A DNA stretch of 64,000 nucleotides from assembly GCA_024734555.1 (NCBI GenBank), contig JANPWX010000033.1, forward strand, positions 6,870,550 through 6,934,549, written 5' to 3'. The DNA is from Trochalopteron elliotii (Eukaryota; Chordata; Aves; Passeriformes; Leiothrichidae). Below are positions 1-12,715 of this stretch, in pieces (the first letter of the stretch is position 1; each line of letters opens with the position of its first letter). The position numbers and the translations under genes are program-made. The notes under the pieces are model-generated. The model ran no database searches. It was given only the letters and a program-made list of their open reading frames with translations, and was not told the origin of the DNA.

Positions 1-3000
1 TGATTTCGTTGAGCAGGGCCTAGACTCCGAATTCCTTCGCAGACGTCCCCGTGAGCGGGCGGAGCTCCCCGGTGTGGTGTCCCGGTGTCAGCTCCCTGTC
101 ACTGTGCCACCGCAGCCGGCTGCACCCCGGGCTCGCAGCCTTCCCCCACTGCTGCCGTCTTTGCCAGCAGTATCAGCCTCTGCTCTGCCTGACACGTAGT
201 GATTTCTCTCTCTGTGAAGGTTTCTGAGCAGTCTAAATTGAGGAAGGGGAGGATCGCTTGCAGACACGGCACTGGCTTGGCTCTATTTTGGGGGAGTATT
301 TTGAGGTTTGACTCAACTGTAGCAGCTTCTCTGCAGGGAGGGCTGGATTGATAGTCAGGAGTGGTAGCAGGTCAGGTAGGCTATTTTTGGCAGGGCTGTT
401 TAATTGTCTGGTGTGATTCTTGCAGGGCTGATGGCTGGATGGTTCTTTCTCTCCTGTCAGAGTTTGTTAGCGTGAGGCAGCTCTGCTTACACCTGATATT
501 AAATAATAAACCCACGAGAGGGGCAAGGCTCTGCTTTGTCTGGCTTGGCTGGGAGGGTGGCAGGGGACAAAGTGCTGAGCACCTCTGCTTTAGTGCCACA
601 AACTGCTCCAGAATTGTAGTAAATCTGCCTTCTCCCCCACTACAGTGGGTCTTTCACTGGGCTGGGGGGCATAATTCCCACCCAGGACCTGCCCACAGAC
701 AGGCTCTGCTGCGCTCCCTGCCCGCTGCACACACTGGATTTGGTTTCAGGCTCATTTTCCATCTCGTCTGCAGGAAGGACATGCTCTCAGCAGCAGAGAG
801 GGTTTAACTAGATGCTTTTTAGTCATGTAAGCCAGTGGTTAAAATGTTTTTGCTCTGCCACGCTCCCGAGCTCCAGAGCAGGCGAGTTTTGGGTCTGAGG
901 TGGGCTCTGAGGGTTTTTCCAAATCCAGGGGTTCTGTGTTTGTGGTGAGGGCTCTCCCTGTTGTATTTGCCTGGTGGAGGAGGGCCAGCTGTGTTCCAGC
1001 TGTGCCCATGGGATGCCCACAAACCCTGACACCAACCCCTCTCCTCTTGCAGCTTTCCAGACCTGTCCCTGTGGGTATCACCCTCCAAATGATGGCCCAG
1101 AGTCTCTTGGCACAGCATTTCCAGAGCACCAGCAGCAGCAGGCAGTGCCAGGGAAATGTTCAGGTCCTGCCCAGTCCCTGGGAGTTGCTCAGACCTGGTT
1201 AAGGCATTGCTTTTGGATCTGTGGAGTGCTGAGGGCTCAGATCCCTGCTTGACCTTGGGGTTTTTTCCTCTTGGTCAGGAAATTCCACTCTTACCCCTGA
1301 AAAAGAGAAGGGGAGGGTCAGTCCAGGATAAGGGCAGGGAAGGGTTTGCCTGACCTGCTCCTCCTGCATGGCCTGGAGCTGAGTGCCAGCTCGTGTCTCA
1401 GCTGGTTTCACTCACTGCCTCCAGTCCCCAGCATGTCCCACCACACCTTGGTGGGCTGGTGATGCCTTCAGGTGTTCCCCAGCTGCAGTGTGACCTCTGC
1501 AGGCATCAGGCTGGAGAAAAACTCCTCAAAACCCACCTGTGTGTGGTGAGGAGCAGGGCCCTGACCTGTGTGTGATGAAGGGACTCATTCCTTGTGCCAT
1601 GTGCTGCAGGAGATGGGACCCTGGGCTCGTGTCCTGCACCCACTGCTGCCACTGCCTCTGCCTGGGGTCTGGTGTTTGGTGGAACATGCTGGCTTGAATG
1701 AGGAGTTTTAATTAGTTTCATTCTTAGGCTGTCTTTGCTGTGCTGACTCACTTCCAGCTCTCTGATAACTTCAACACATGACTTCATGTCAAGGCAGAGG
1801 AACAGGAATCCAAAGGAGGGAAGGTGGCAGTGCCTGGGCGTGGGGCAGGCTGTGCTGGGGGCTTGGTGTGGGGGGAAGCCAAAGGAAGTCTGAGGTCAGG
1901 CTGCACTCAGAGCAAGGGTGCTGGGTGGGAGCTGCAGGAGATGCAGAAACTTCACCTTTCTCCAGGTTTTGCTGCAGCAGTTCTGCTCAGGTGCCAGGTC
2001 TGTGGTGCTGCAGGGCCGTGGGAGAGCAGGAAGGGGCAGCAGCAGAGCAGTGCCAGGCACTGTGTCCCCAGAAGTCCCCGAGTGTGCCCCACAGCCTTGT
2101 CTGTAGTATCACTTCCCCAAAGCTATTTCTGACACCGGGAGGTTCTCGCTGCTCAGCCTGAACTTGTCTTGTTTCATGTCTGGTGGGGCTTGAGCACCAA
2201 TTCTATGCTGTGACAGCAAGTCCTGTGCAGGGCCCTTCTCCTCCTTGCTCCAGGGAGGTTTTGGGGCAGGAGAAGTGGCTGTACTGGGGGTCACACACCT
2301 CCTGCACCCTCAGGAAGCCTTTGGCTGTCACCTGATGATGCCCAAAGGGCTGAGCCCTCCCGGGTGGGGTTGGCTGGAGGGTCTGGCTGTGCTGGTGTTT
2401 GTGGGGGGCTCTGCAGCACCGTGGAGGGAGGGTGTGAGTGGGCAGGCTGCAAGGGGGAGCAGCTCCTCGCTGTTCCTCCTAATTGCTCTCCCACTTCTGT
2501 ACCCGAGTGAGCGAGGAGCTGCCTTGAGCTGTGTCCCTGGGGACGCTGCCTGGTTCTGTCATCCCCACAGCTGCACCCTCCCCGCACTGGGGCCCTTTCA
2601 AAGGAATCCTTCTCTGTTTTGACTCGGTCCGTCTTCCCCTTGATGTGAGAATGATCCATCTGCCTCTTGATGTGGTGGAGGCTGCAGGGGCTGTGGTGAG
2701 AGCTCCTGGGCGGGGGCGAGGGCTCCTGGGATGGATGGATCCCATGGGTGCTGCAGAGCCACGGGGAGGTGTGGGAGCAGGGCTCCATCCCCAGCCTTTG
2801 CCTGAAGAATTCCTTGCTCCAGTCTTGTTACTAGAAGCTGATAATAAAATTTGTAGGAGGTTTTTTTTTTTTCTGATGGAAAGCGTGGGGGAGTGCAGGA
2901 GGAGCTCCCCTGGTGTGCTCAGCGTGGTCTGGGATTGTGTAAAGCTCCAGCCCCGAGGCCAGGCTTTGAGGGGGGTGCCTGGATCTCATGGAGATGGAGG

Positions 3001-3530
3001 TGCAGGGTTTGGAGCTGTGTGTGAACTCAGCAGGCCCTGCTGGTGCTGAGGCTGCTCAGACACCAGACATGGACAGGGTGAGCCAGGGTTGCCCCCAGCA
3101 CGTGGTGAACAGCCAGAGGAGCTGTTCTCTGGAGGCTGTGCCAGCCTTACTGTGATGGTACTGCAGGCTGGGTCAGTGCTTTCCAAAACAGCAGCACTGA
3201 CCTGCCTGGAGCTCAGAACCTCTGCTACTTCTCCCCTGTCCCATGTGCTGGGCTGGCACTTCTCTGCTTCTGTGGGAGCTGGAGTCCAGGATCTGCTACT
3301 GCTGCTCCTCACAGCCAGGTTTCAGTGGCCCTGTTGGCAGCTGAAGGTGGATGCTGAGGTGGTGTTCTCCCCAGGTGCCTCTACAGAGCTCAGCAGAACT
3401 CTGCTCCTGCCCATTTGCTGTCAGATGTGCCCAGTGACAAAAACTTTGTTTTTCTCAACGAGCTTTAGCCACAATTTTGTGGAAAGCCTTTGCAAGGAGC
3501 AGGAGTGCTGGGGGGAGGAAAACAACAAAC

Positions 3531-3708
3531 TCATGGAATGGTTTGGGTTGGAAGGGACCTTAAAGAACATCCACTTCCCCCTCCTGCCGTGGGCAGGGAC
3601 ACCTTCCACCGTCCCAGGCTGCTCCCAGCCCTGTCCAACCTGGCCTTGGACACTGCCAGGGATGGGCCACCTTGTGCCAGGGCCTGCCCACCCTCACAGG
3701 GAATAATT
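3531..3708 (-). mobile_element. CR1 LINE fragment (3' end)
   Basis: The segment begins with TGGAATGGTTTGGGTTGG and the AGGGACCTTAAAG block. It runs through the GGGCAGGGACACCTTCCACC and CCAACCTGGCCTTGG blocks to CCACCCTCACAGGGAA. This is the reverse complement of the familiar avian CR1 3' region, so the element lies on the minus strand. It is 5'-truncated and non-coding. Confidence 0.85.
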
Positions 3709-4104
3709 GAAAAGGAGATTTTTCTGCTCCAGAATTACTCAGCAAATTTCTCCTGGAAGCTGACTTCAGGCTGATTCTGCTGAAGATTGATTGTTGGCTT
3801 TTTTGGTGTTTTTTCTGGTTGTTGTATTTGTAGACATGATGATGTCTAAGCACTGTCTTACCAGCTGGTCATTCACTGTAGAGTTGATAATCTCCAAAGG
3901 AAATATTCCTACAGCAGTAACTCCCAGTTCGTGTGTGCCCACCTGGATGCTTTTTCCCTGGAGGCAATTTCTGTCTCAGTGCTGGTTAAACACCTTCTCC
4001 TCCCTGCAGATGCCACTGGCCCTTCTGTTCTGAGCCATCAGAGCACATCTTCACACACCAGCTGCTCTGGGCACTGGAATTCCTGCAAGACCAGGATGTG
4101 CTTG

Positions 4105-4395
4105 ATGTTGGAGACTTCTACATGGACAGGCAGTGATGGAACAAGGGGGAGCAGCTTCAGACTGAGAGGGGAGACTTGGCTTAAATATCGGGGAGAAATC
4201 CTTCCCTGTGGGGGTGGGCAGGCCCTGGCACAGGTGCCCAGAGAAGCTGTGGCTGCCCCTGGATCCCTGGCAGTGTCCAAGGCCAGGCTGGACAGGGCTT
4301 GGAGCAACCTGGGACAGTGGAAGGTTTCCCTGCCCATGGCAGAAGTGGCACTGGATGAGCTTCAATCTCCCTCCCAACCCAAACCATTCTGAGAT
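4105..4395 (+). mobile_element. CR1 LINE fragment (3' end)
   Basis: This is the same CR1 3' region in sense orientation. It starts near the GACTTCTACATGGACAGGCA block, passes GAGACTTGGCTTAAATAT, AGGCCAGGCTGGACAGGGCT and GGACAGTGGAAGG, and ends at CCAACCCAAACCATTCTGAG. At about 290 bp it is one of the longer copies in the window and lies only about 400 bp from the oppositely oriented copy at 3531-3708. Confidence 0.85.
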
Positions 4396-5390
4396 TTGGT
4401 GATTTCTGCTGCAACCCCCCGTGCCCCAGCCCCAGGGTGGCTGTGCTGGTGCCACCCCGGGGTTCCCCCCGTGTCCCTGGGGCCGGGCTGTGCTCAGCAT
4501 CCCCATCCCACGGCATTCCCCTCCCCGCACGCCAGTGCGGGGCTGCTGTTGCTACGGGAACGGGCGGGCTGGAGTTGGAAACCTCGTTTGATTCCTTCTC
4601 CCTGCCAGTTAACACACTCAGATGGATTTTGAAGTCACAAACACAATAGTTTTTGGGGTGGTGCAGGGAGTTCAAGGATCTTTCCCTAATGAAGGAGCTG
4701 CCTGAACTCTCAAGGGGTTGAATGAGATTTTCCCCTCAATACCCACTCAAAAGCCCACTTTGCCAGCTCGGTGTGTGGGGCTGCTCGTTCTGCCACCTGC
4801 GGGGATAATTAAGACCTTTCAGGTTGCCATAGAGAGTATTTTGCCTTCTAATATTGCATCAATTTATATTTGGGATATTTTTCTATGAAATTGCCAGTGC
4901 AGAGGCTGCTGTCTTTGTCAGGTGCACCAGTGGCAGGTACAGAAGGGGAGGCCTTACCCAGCCTGTAATTTGCAGCATGGAGGAGATGCTCAGTGCTCTT
5001 GGGTATTTCTGTACATTTGGTTTTTGTAGCAAATACCATCCAGAATGTTCCTTCCTCACTGGAGGGACGTCAGCAGGCTGCTGGAGGAGTGATGGGATCT
5101 TATGTAGGCCAAATCCTGGACTTGGAGCGAGCAGCTCCAGAGGAATTGTTCTGCAGTCACGTTAGCCCAGCTGAAATTTATCCTGGTGAGCTTGGCCCTC
5201 TTGAACAGGCACTGCAGAATCACAACAACACCACGAGGAGTTGTGTCTGCTCCTGGGAGCTTGCTCACCCTCTCTTGCTCCTGAAAACCCTTTCCTGCTT
5301 TCCAAACCCTCATGGCTGTGGTTTGTTTGGGCGGGGATGGGAACCAGGTGTGTGTTGGACCCCAGCTCCAGCCCTTCCTGTGCTCCCCAG

Positions 5391-5681
5391 TGTAGCTCTG
5401 ATTTTTTCAGCCTTCTGATGTTTTGCATTTCTGTATTTGAGTTCCCAGGTATTGTAACATAAACAAAGCTGATGTTTTGAAAAACTGCTTTTTCCTGGGG
5501 GAAGGACAAATCGATGGACTTCTAACTTGACCAGTGGGCTCGGAGAGGTGTCAACCTCATGGCCTAATTGCTGATCAAGCTCCAAGCACCATTTAAACCC
5601 TAATCCCGAAAATAAGCTTCCTTCTTTCTGCTCGCACAACTGGACAGTGTGAGTGTGGTTCTTTTTGTCCATCTGGTGACA
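5391..5681 (+). mobile_element. solo LTR, class II (ERVK-like), copy A
   Basis: A 291-bp element starts TGTAGC and ends GGTGACA, with TG/CA termini. It is flanked by a perfect 6-bp duplication, CCCCAG, at 5385-5390 and 5682-5687. Near its 3' end is a weakened polyadenylation signal (AAAATAAGC) followed by a CTTCCTTCTTTCT tract. A clearly related copy sits inverted at 38254-38547. LTR termini, a 6-bp target duplication and the absence of internal viral sequence indicate a solo LTR left by recombination. No viral gene is present. Confidence 0.82.
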
Positions 5682-6135
5682 CCCCAGGCCCCACCACTCC
5701 CTCCTGCTCCTTTGGGGACCTGCAACACTGACAAGAGCAGCAAAAAGTGTTTGTGTTGAGTTAGAACTTCACAGCAAGGAGCTGCTCTGCAGCGAGATGT
5801 GAATGTTTCCCCAGATGGGAACAGGGATAGCAGGCAGAGCTGGGGCTGGCAGGGAGGAGAGCCTGTGGCTCTGCAAACACTCACTCTGCAGAGGAAAGGG
5901 CTGGGGCAGCACCCCAGCCCTGCTCCAGTCATGCCCTGCTCACTCTGGGCATTTCAGCTCACACAGCTGCAGTCTGTGTGCTGGGGGATCCACAAGGATG
6001 GTCTCAGGAGGGATCACGGCATGGGAGGGGTCTGCAGATTGGTGTGAGAGCTCAGAGAGAGCTGCTGAGGGTGCCAAGAGCTGCTCCCTGAGCAGAGGCA
6101 AAGCCTGGAGTGGTGTCCTTGTCCCTGCAGCTCGG

Positions 6136-6319
6136 GGAGAGGGGACAGGCAGCTCCAGCATCGTGGAGAGAGGACAGGGCAGCTGCAGCAGCTCACAGAG
6201 AGGGGACAGGGCAGCTCCAGCATCACGGAGAGAGGACAGGGCAGCTGGAGCAGCTCACAGAGAGGGGAGAGGGCAGTTCCAGCAGCTCACACAGAGGGGA
6301 CAGGGCAGCTCCAGCATCC
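6136..6319 (+). repeat. 31-32 bp minisatellite, about 6 copies in an alternating pattern
   Basis: Units built on GAGAGGGGACAGGGCAGCTCC repeat about six times. Two unit types alternate: one carries CAGCATC before the next GAGAGG and the other CAGCAGCTCACA. The true period is therefore about 62 bp. The array opens a long + strand reading frame (5803-6579) that resembles no known protein and is best explained by the tandem repeat. Confidence 0.85.
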
Positions 6320-7035
6320 AGGGCTGCAGCTCTCAGCTCTCACTCCCTGCCCGGGGCTGCGGAAGGAGCTGTAATTCCATTAACGAGCTGAATATGCTGG
6401 GGTCAGCCTTTGCCATCCAAAATAAGATGATAATGAAAGAGAGTGCCAAGGTAATTGTTATGAATGGCCCCCAGGCTGGCAGAGAGCTGACGCAGGTGGG
6501 TGTCACCCTGGGCCATGGCAGCCGTGCCTGGTCAAGGTGGGAGGGGAGGAAGGTCCTGGAGGAGGAGGAGGAAGGATGATGGAAGGCAGAACGTGCAGTC
6601 TAGGAGGACATTCAGCCATGTAAATTGTGGTTTATTTGAGAACCAGTTTGCTGTGAATTAGCATCCTGGCAGGGTGCAAAACATGGAGAGGCATCTTTTG
6701 TTGGGTGTTTAATGTTCCAGAGTCTGAAGGGCAGAGAAGAGCTTCCCTCAGGGTGTCTGGAAGTGAGTTTGAGTCCCGGGCTGAACCTGCTCCCTCTCCT
6801 TTAGCTCCAGTCTCCATCAATTTCGGGATAAGCTGCCTGTGGTGCAGGCAGTGATTTACAGAAGGACCAAATGGATTCCAGCTCAGAGCTGTGTGGGGGC
6901 TCTTGGCAGATTTGCCAGGCTGATGGTGCTGGGGATGGGAGCAGCCAGGAGATGAGGGGGAAGGGAAGAGGAGCCTGAGGTTTTCTGTGTTACAGCAGTC
7001 CCATGGCAAGGGGAGAGCTGGACCAGCTCCCAGAC

Positions 7036-7160
7036 AGGATGTGGGGTCTCCCTTCTGGGAGACATTCAAAATCCAGCTGGGCATGGCCCTGGGCAGGTGG
7101 GTGAGCAGAGACATGACCTCCAGAAATCCCTTCCAGCCTCAGCCATTCCGTGATTTTATG
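7036..7160 (+). mobile_element. CR1 LINE fragment (3' end)
   Basis: This sense CR1 tail shows TGGGAGACATTCAAAATCCA followed by CCTCCAGAAATCCCTTCCAG and CAGCCATTCCGTGATTTTAT. It belongs to a different CR1 subfamily from the copies that carry the GGCCAGGCTGGACAGGGC block. Confidence 0.75.
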
Positions 7161-7224
7161 GGGCTAGGAGAGGTGATGGGGCTGTGCTCCTGTGAAACTT
7201 TGTTGGGGCTTCAGAGGGGCTGAA

Positions 7225-7580
7225 GAGATCCCGAGTGAGGCACCGGGAGCCTTCGGGAGGAGCGAGTCCCGCGTCCCTCGGAGCTCCTGGCCGGGTGCGG
7301 GCAGGAGGGAGGGGACAGAGGGGACCCGGGGCTGGCGGGGTGGCAGCAGCGCTCGGCAGCGAGGAGCCGGCTCTTTCCCCAGCCTCGGCGATGTGTTGTG
7401 ACTGTTTATGTAAAAATAACAGATCTTTCCAAATATTTATTACTCCATCATGTGCTGAGGAGCGGGTGCCGTGCGCTGAGCGATGGAAAACCGCCCCCGA
7501 GCAGCTGCCAATCCGGGCTGGGATGGGGCTGCCGGGGACGGGCAGGAGGCAGCACCGGGGGGACGCCGGGGATGGGCACT
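7225..7580. promoter_or_regulatory. CpG-dense patch in intron 2
   Basis: CpG dinucleotides are visibly concentrated here compared with the flanks, for example CCGCGTCCCTCGG, GCGCTCGGCAGCG, CTCGGCGATG and CGGGGACGGGC. An AT-rich block (TTTATGTAAAAATAACAG at 7405-7422) sits in the middle. No exon or start codon context is recognised. It could be an intragenic CpG island, an enhancer, or simply GC-rich intron. CpG observed/expected ratios were not computed. Confidence 0.35.
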
Positions 7581-9654
7581 GGGGCCCGGGTGTGTGAGGG
7601 ACAGGCACCCTGAGCAGGGTTGAAATGAGATCTGGTTGAATGAACCCCTCTTTTAGGGGTTTTCTGGCGCCAGACTCTTCCAACAGACACAGATTTGTGT
7701 TAGCAGGAACTTTAGAGTGGCTTTGCAGGAGCTGTGGAGGGGGAGCATCCCCTCTGTTGGGTTCGTGCCTCCGTGTCCGGCAGTTCCAGGCAGTTAAATT
7801 CCTTTAATCTCCCAGGAACGTTGTTCCTCCTGCAGGGATGTGCAGGAGGCTGCTGGGCAGGGCAGGGCTGGGATCACCTCTGCAGCATTCCCTGCATCCT
7901 GCAGGGCACTGGAGGGTGCCTGGAGTGCCTCAGTGGGTTCCTCATCCCTGCTGTGGGGCTGCTGCACCGTGATCCTGTCCAAAAGGATGGGAGATCCCAG
8001 GTGGGGACATTGCTGGGAACTGGGGTGGAATTTTTTGATCCAGTTGCTGCAGCTGATTTTCCTGCCCTGGTGAGGGTGGCCTGACCCTGTAGTGTGTCAC
8101 GGGGAAAGGGTGAGCACCCCCTTTTATCCCTTATTATCTCTTCTGCTGGAGATCAGGTTTGTGTTCCAAAAATCAAACTGGTGGCATGGAAAAGCTGGGC
8201 ACACAGCTGGGGGCTGGGAGCTGGAGCTGCAACTTCCAGGGAGTTACCAGGAGCTGCTGTTCCTTCTGGTCCTGGCTGTGCTGACAGCTCCTCAGAGCTC
8301 AGCAGAGAGGTTCCTCTCTTCTCATCTGCTCAGCAAAGGGAAGAGGCTGGTGAGAAGTGCAGACATGGCTGGGGACACACAGCTCAGCACAACTCGGTAT
8401 TCCTGAAATCTGCCCTGTTTTGTTCCTCCAAAGTGCTGCAGAACAGCTGGGAGACATTTCAGGCCAGCTCACAGATTTTTATTGTCCCACTTAGTCTCTT
8501 CTGTGTGGAGCTTTCCCCTTTATTGCTTTATTAAAGCAGACTGGATGTGACACTGCCCCTGGGCATGATGGCTGGGGCAGGGCAGGGTGGGGGCTGTGCC
8601 AGCACAGAATTGGGATGAAATGTCCCCTCTTGGCTCCGGGTGACACCAGGGCTGGCAGGAGCTCTGGGAGTGGCCATCCCTGGGCTTTGGGTGAGGTTCC
8701 TGCAGCCTGGCAAGCTGGGGAGCCGCTCAATTGCTTATCCAAACTTCATTAAAAATGCAAATGGGCTCTTTCAGCGGGACAGAGCTGTGTTAGAAAGTAG
8801 GGCATATCCTAAACATTAATAAAGTCGTGCTGGCCAGCAGGGACGGGCACAGGGAGCCAGGAGAGCTCTTTGCAGAGCTCCATGGAAATAAAAGGGCTCC
8901 TCTCTTTTCTCCTGCCCTCCTCCTCCTGCAGCTGCCAGCCCAGATAACGTTCTCACTGAAGCCAGTGGTGTGTAATTGCACAGGACTGTTCCCCACCAAC
9001 AGCAAACTCAGGGCCTGGCTTGATGGAGTTTTTAAGGACAGCAGAAGGCAAACGCTTCAGCTGCTTTGTTAAAACAAAATTCACCTAAATTATAAATTTC
9101 TTTTAAAATAAGGTAAAAACACGAAGCAGGTTTGATTTCCTCCTCCCCAGCAACGTGTTTTAAAACCCTTCCCTGAACGTGATCCTGCAGGTAGTGTCTG
9201 ATTTCACCTTCTGTGCTGACCTTGGCCCAGGGCTGGTGCTCCTCTGTCCCAGCTCCCCATGGCCATCACCTTGAGCAGGTTCCTGAGCTTCCCTGGGGGG
9301 AGCCGGGGGCAGGGACAGACAGGGGACAGGGACAGAGCTGCCCACTCCTCCCGTAGCAAGGTGACTCCTCCAGCTCTACGCTGCCTGTCTGGCAGCATCA
9401 ATAAAACCCTGCTCTAAACAGCTCTGGCTGGAGCGAGGAGGGAGCAGACACAGTAAATCTGCATGTTGGAAATGTTATTTTAATATCTTATCCGTGGAGC
9501 ATCAAACACGGTGCCAAGTACACGAGCATCTTGCCAGCTGCAGCCCTTTGAATGTCTTCAAGGCAGAGATGTTGCTGTGCAATAACAGCCGGCGCTGCAG
9601 CCTGTCAGGAGATAATGGCCCGTGTTCCAGGCAGGAAAAGCGAGCGGCCCCCGG

Positions 9655-9690
9655 GTAATCCCCTCCCCTGCCCGCGGCCGCGGGGGCTGG
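9655..9690. other. short CpG cluster with a GCGGCCGC octamer
   Basis: The segment CTGCCCGCGGCCGCGGGGGC holds a GCGGCCGC octamer and several CpGs. Nothing nearby looks like an exon, and it is too short to call a CpG island. Confidence 0.3.
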
Positions 9691-12254
9691 AGCAGTGCCC
9701 GTCCTGCAGGGTCAGTGCTGAGGGGTTTTGCTGCTCGCGGTGCTGCTGGCAAACCTCTCCCGGGAAGTGAGCATTGCTCTCCTGGCTGGGGCCCAGGAGA
9801 GCCGGGAGCATCCTCTCCCTCCTTCCCTCCCTCCTTCCCTGTTTCTCCATGCGCAGCCAAAAGCCAAAGCCCCACGAAGTCCAGCCAGGCTGGGCTGGCA
9901 GTCAGGGTTGGATCCTGGGATGCAGGAAATGCACCAGGGATGCTGCTCAGAGACTGGATCCTGGGATGCTGCTCATGGGCTGGATCCTGTGCCAGACCGC
10001 TGGCTTGGCCGGGCTCTGCCTCCCCGCTGGGATGAGCATCAGCCAAGCCAAGGAAAGCCCAGCCCTTCTCAGGAGTCGGGAATGATCATCCTGTGTGTGG
10101 CGCAAGGCTCTCTGGCCCAGCAGCGTGTGCTGCTGCTGGGGCTGCCCTGCTGCAGCCCTCCCTTCTCTGAGGCTGCTGTTTCCTGCACAGGAAGTGGCAG
10201 CGTTTCTTATCTCGGCAGATCCCTCCCTCCCTCCCTCCTGAGAGTTTAGGGTTGAGAGCAGGTGGAAGGCAGGTTCTGGATGCTCCAGCCACGACTGGAT
10301 TGTTCCATGACCCAACCCCTGTGCAGGGGCTGTGTTTTGGGGGGGGGGGGTCTGGCACCAGGGAGGGGCCGGGTTGTGGCTGGAACAGGACTGGGGGGGC
10401 CTGCAACTCTATGCCCAGCTTTGCCCGTGCCTGATTTATGCCAGAGCAGGGTCTGAGAGGGTGAGACTTGTCTGGGAGGCTGCTGAGTGTGTTCCCCTGA
10501 GAGCTCCTGCTGCCCTGAGCTCAGCCTGGCTGTCCTGCAGGCATCCTTCCATCTTTTCCTTGGACTCTGGCTCTGCCCAGGCTGCCCTTGATCCTCAGCG
10601 CTGCTGTTTGTTCCTGTATGAAAAGGCCCGTGCTTGATAAATGGTTTTTTCTCCTCGACTGGAAGCTTTCCAAATCATTGAGGGTTTTTGTGATGTGTTT
10701 TTGCCTGCTCTCCTCAGCAGCCTTCTCCTTGTCTTGTGGTGGGAGGCAGCACTCCGAGGGATCGGCTGTCCCAGGACAAATCCCGTGGGAGTTTCTTCAC
10801 AACACAAACTGGGACTGGAGAGCTGCAGGAGGAGGGAGAGGAAGGAGCAGTGGGGAGAGGCTTCGACTTCAGCAGGGCTTGGGATGGTCTCATTTCCTGT
10901 TTTAATGGAGAGATTAGGAGAAGGTGTGAAGTCCTTTCCAGTGTGGTGCTTCTGGAGGATTTCACCTGAAGGATGCAGAGCTGGTTGGAGGCTGCCTGGG
11001 AGGGGGGTCCTAAAGGTGCCTGGTCATACCTGGGGTCCCTCCCCTCACTCCTGTTCCCTGACGCTTCAGCACAAGCTCTGGAGGGTCAGCCCTGGGTGAT
11101 GGGCTTAACAGAGCACCTGGGCACAGGCAAAGTGTTTCTAAAATAGCAAATTTTTCCTGCAAACTGTGCCAGGGCTGCTGGGCTGTCCCCTGGCCTGTCC
11201 TGTGTGGGGCTGCAACTCAGGAGAATTCGGCAGAGCTGTTCCCTGGGAGCCTCAGCCACCCCTCGGCCTCCCAACATCCACTTTGTTATGTAAAGCTGGA
11301 GCTCACCCACCTCTGCTCCACACGGTGCCCTCATGGCTGGTGGCTCTGGGATGGCCCTGGGAGAGGGGCCCTGGGCTGGCTGAGGGACTCTGGAGTGCAG
11401 GAAATGAGCAGGGATGCTGCTCAGGGGCTGGATTCTGCCAGGTGCATCACTGTGACCAACCTGGCTGCTGTTGTGAACAGGATTTATAAACTAGGATCAA
11501 TATATTCCTAAGGACCATCCCCTGAACAATTCCCCAGCAGGGTCTGTGCCCCTGCTGTCCATGGGCTCAGGGCTGTCTGGGGCAGTGCTGGGGCAGCCAC
11601 AGAGCTGGTGTGTGCTTGGGACAAGTCCTGGCCCCAGACTGACAGACAGACAGACAAACATCCTCTGGGTGTGTGTGACAGGGCTGGGAGCCCTGGCCAT
11701 GGCTCTGCTGTTGTGTTTGCTGATCCCACTGCCCACCCCGGGGTGCCCCACAGAGGGGCTGCTGCTGGCAGGGGCATCTCCAGTGTTCCATCCCTTTGCC
11801 CTGGGCTGCTGCTGCTTCCCTGGCTCCTGCTGCTGCCTGATGGGGTTTGTTTGGAGGCTCTGTGCTGGCGAGTCAGAGGTCCTGGTGGCTTTTTGGGGAG
11901 ATCCTTTGGTGAGAACTGGTGATGGAGAACATCCCTCCCCTGCCTGCAGCACCCTGGGGTGTCTGGTCCTCCCACTGTGGTAGCAGGGAGCTCTGGAAAG
12001 CACAGACAGCCAGGGCCAAATAATGCTTGATTTTATTTCTCCCCTATTTTAGAACAGCCTTAATGCCCATGGAACAGCTCCTGGCTGAGCCCGTGGCTCA
12101 GGGGGTGGCTGCTGGGTGCTCAGCCCCCCAGGCTGGGTGCTGTGGGAGGGTGCAGAGTGTGGGGGGCTGGGGTGGAGCGTGGGAACTGTGAGTCAGCCCT
12201 GCCCGAGCAGATGGAGCTGCTGTGATAACACTGCTGGGGCTGGGCCAGCACAGA

Positions 12255-12715
12255 TGGGGGTGCTGGGGGGTTCTGGGGGTACTGGGAGATATTGAGGGGT
12301 GCTGGGGGNNNNNNNNNNNNNNNNNNNNNNNNNNNNNNNNNNNNNNNNNNNNNNNNNNNNNNNNNNNNNNNNNNNNNNNNNNNNNNNNNNNNNNNNNNNN
12401 NNNNNTGCTGGGAGGTTCTGGGTGATACTGGGAGGTGCTGGGAGATGCTGGGGGTGGTGGGAGATGCTGGGAGGTTCTGGGAGTTCTGGGAGTGCTGAGA
12501 GATTCTGGAGATGCTGGGAGGTGATGGGGGTTCTGGGAGGTTCTGGGTGATACTGGGAGGTGCTGGGAGATGCTGGGGGTGGTGGGAGATGCTGGGAGGT
12601 TCTGGGAGTTCTGGGAGTGCTGAGAGATTCTGGAGATGCTGGGAGGTGATGGGGGTTCTGGGTGATACTGGGAGATGCTGGGGGGTGCTGGGAGGTTTTG
12701 GGGGTGCAGGGGGTG
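12255..12715 (+). repeat. G-rich GCTGGGAGGT-type minisatellite with higher-order repeat, interrupted by a gap
   Basis: The tract is built from 10-bp-like units such as TGCTGGGAGG and TTCTGGGAGT. A higher-order unit beginning GGTTCTGGGTGATACTG recurs at 12414, 12539 and 12654, with spacings of 125 and 115 bp. The shorter unit lacks one 10-bp block. A 97-base run of N (12309-12405) interrupts the array, so its true length is unknown. Reverse-strand reading frames across it are proline- and serine-rich repeat artefacts. Confidence 0.88.
12309..12405. other. assembly gap (97 N)
   Basis: Ninety-seven consecutive N characters lie inside the G-rich minisatellite. The sequence resumes in the same repeat, so the array was probably not resolved. 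Confidence 0.99.

Noticed and set aside
6420..6460. GAGTGCCAAG|GTAATT looked like the end of PRKCB exon 2 (FQCQ followed by a donor)
   Set aside because: The upstream codons do not encode WGFGKQGF, and no acceptor lies 32 nt upstream. The resemblance is limited to TGCCAAG plus GT.
5803..6579. A 258-codon + strand frame with repeated RGQGSCSSS-type units
   Set aside because: It is the translation of the 31-32 bp minisatellite at 6136-6319. There is no family similarity and no splice structure.
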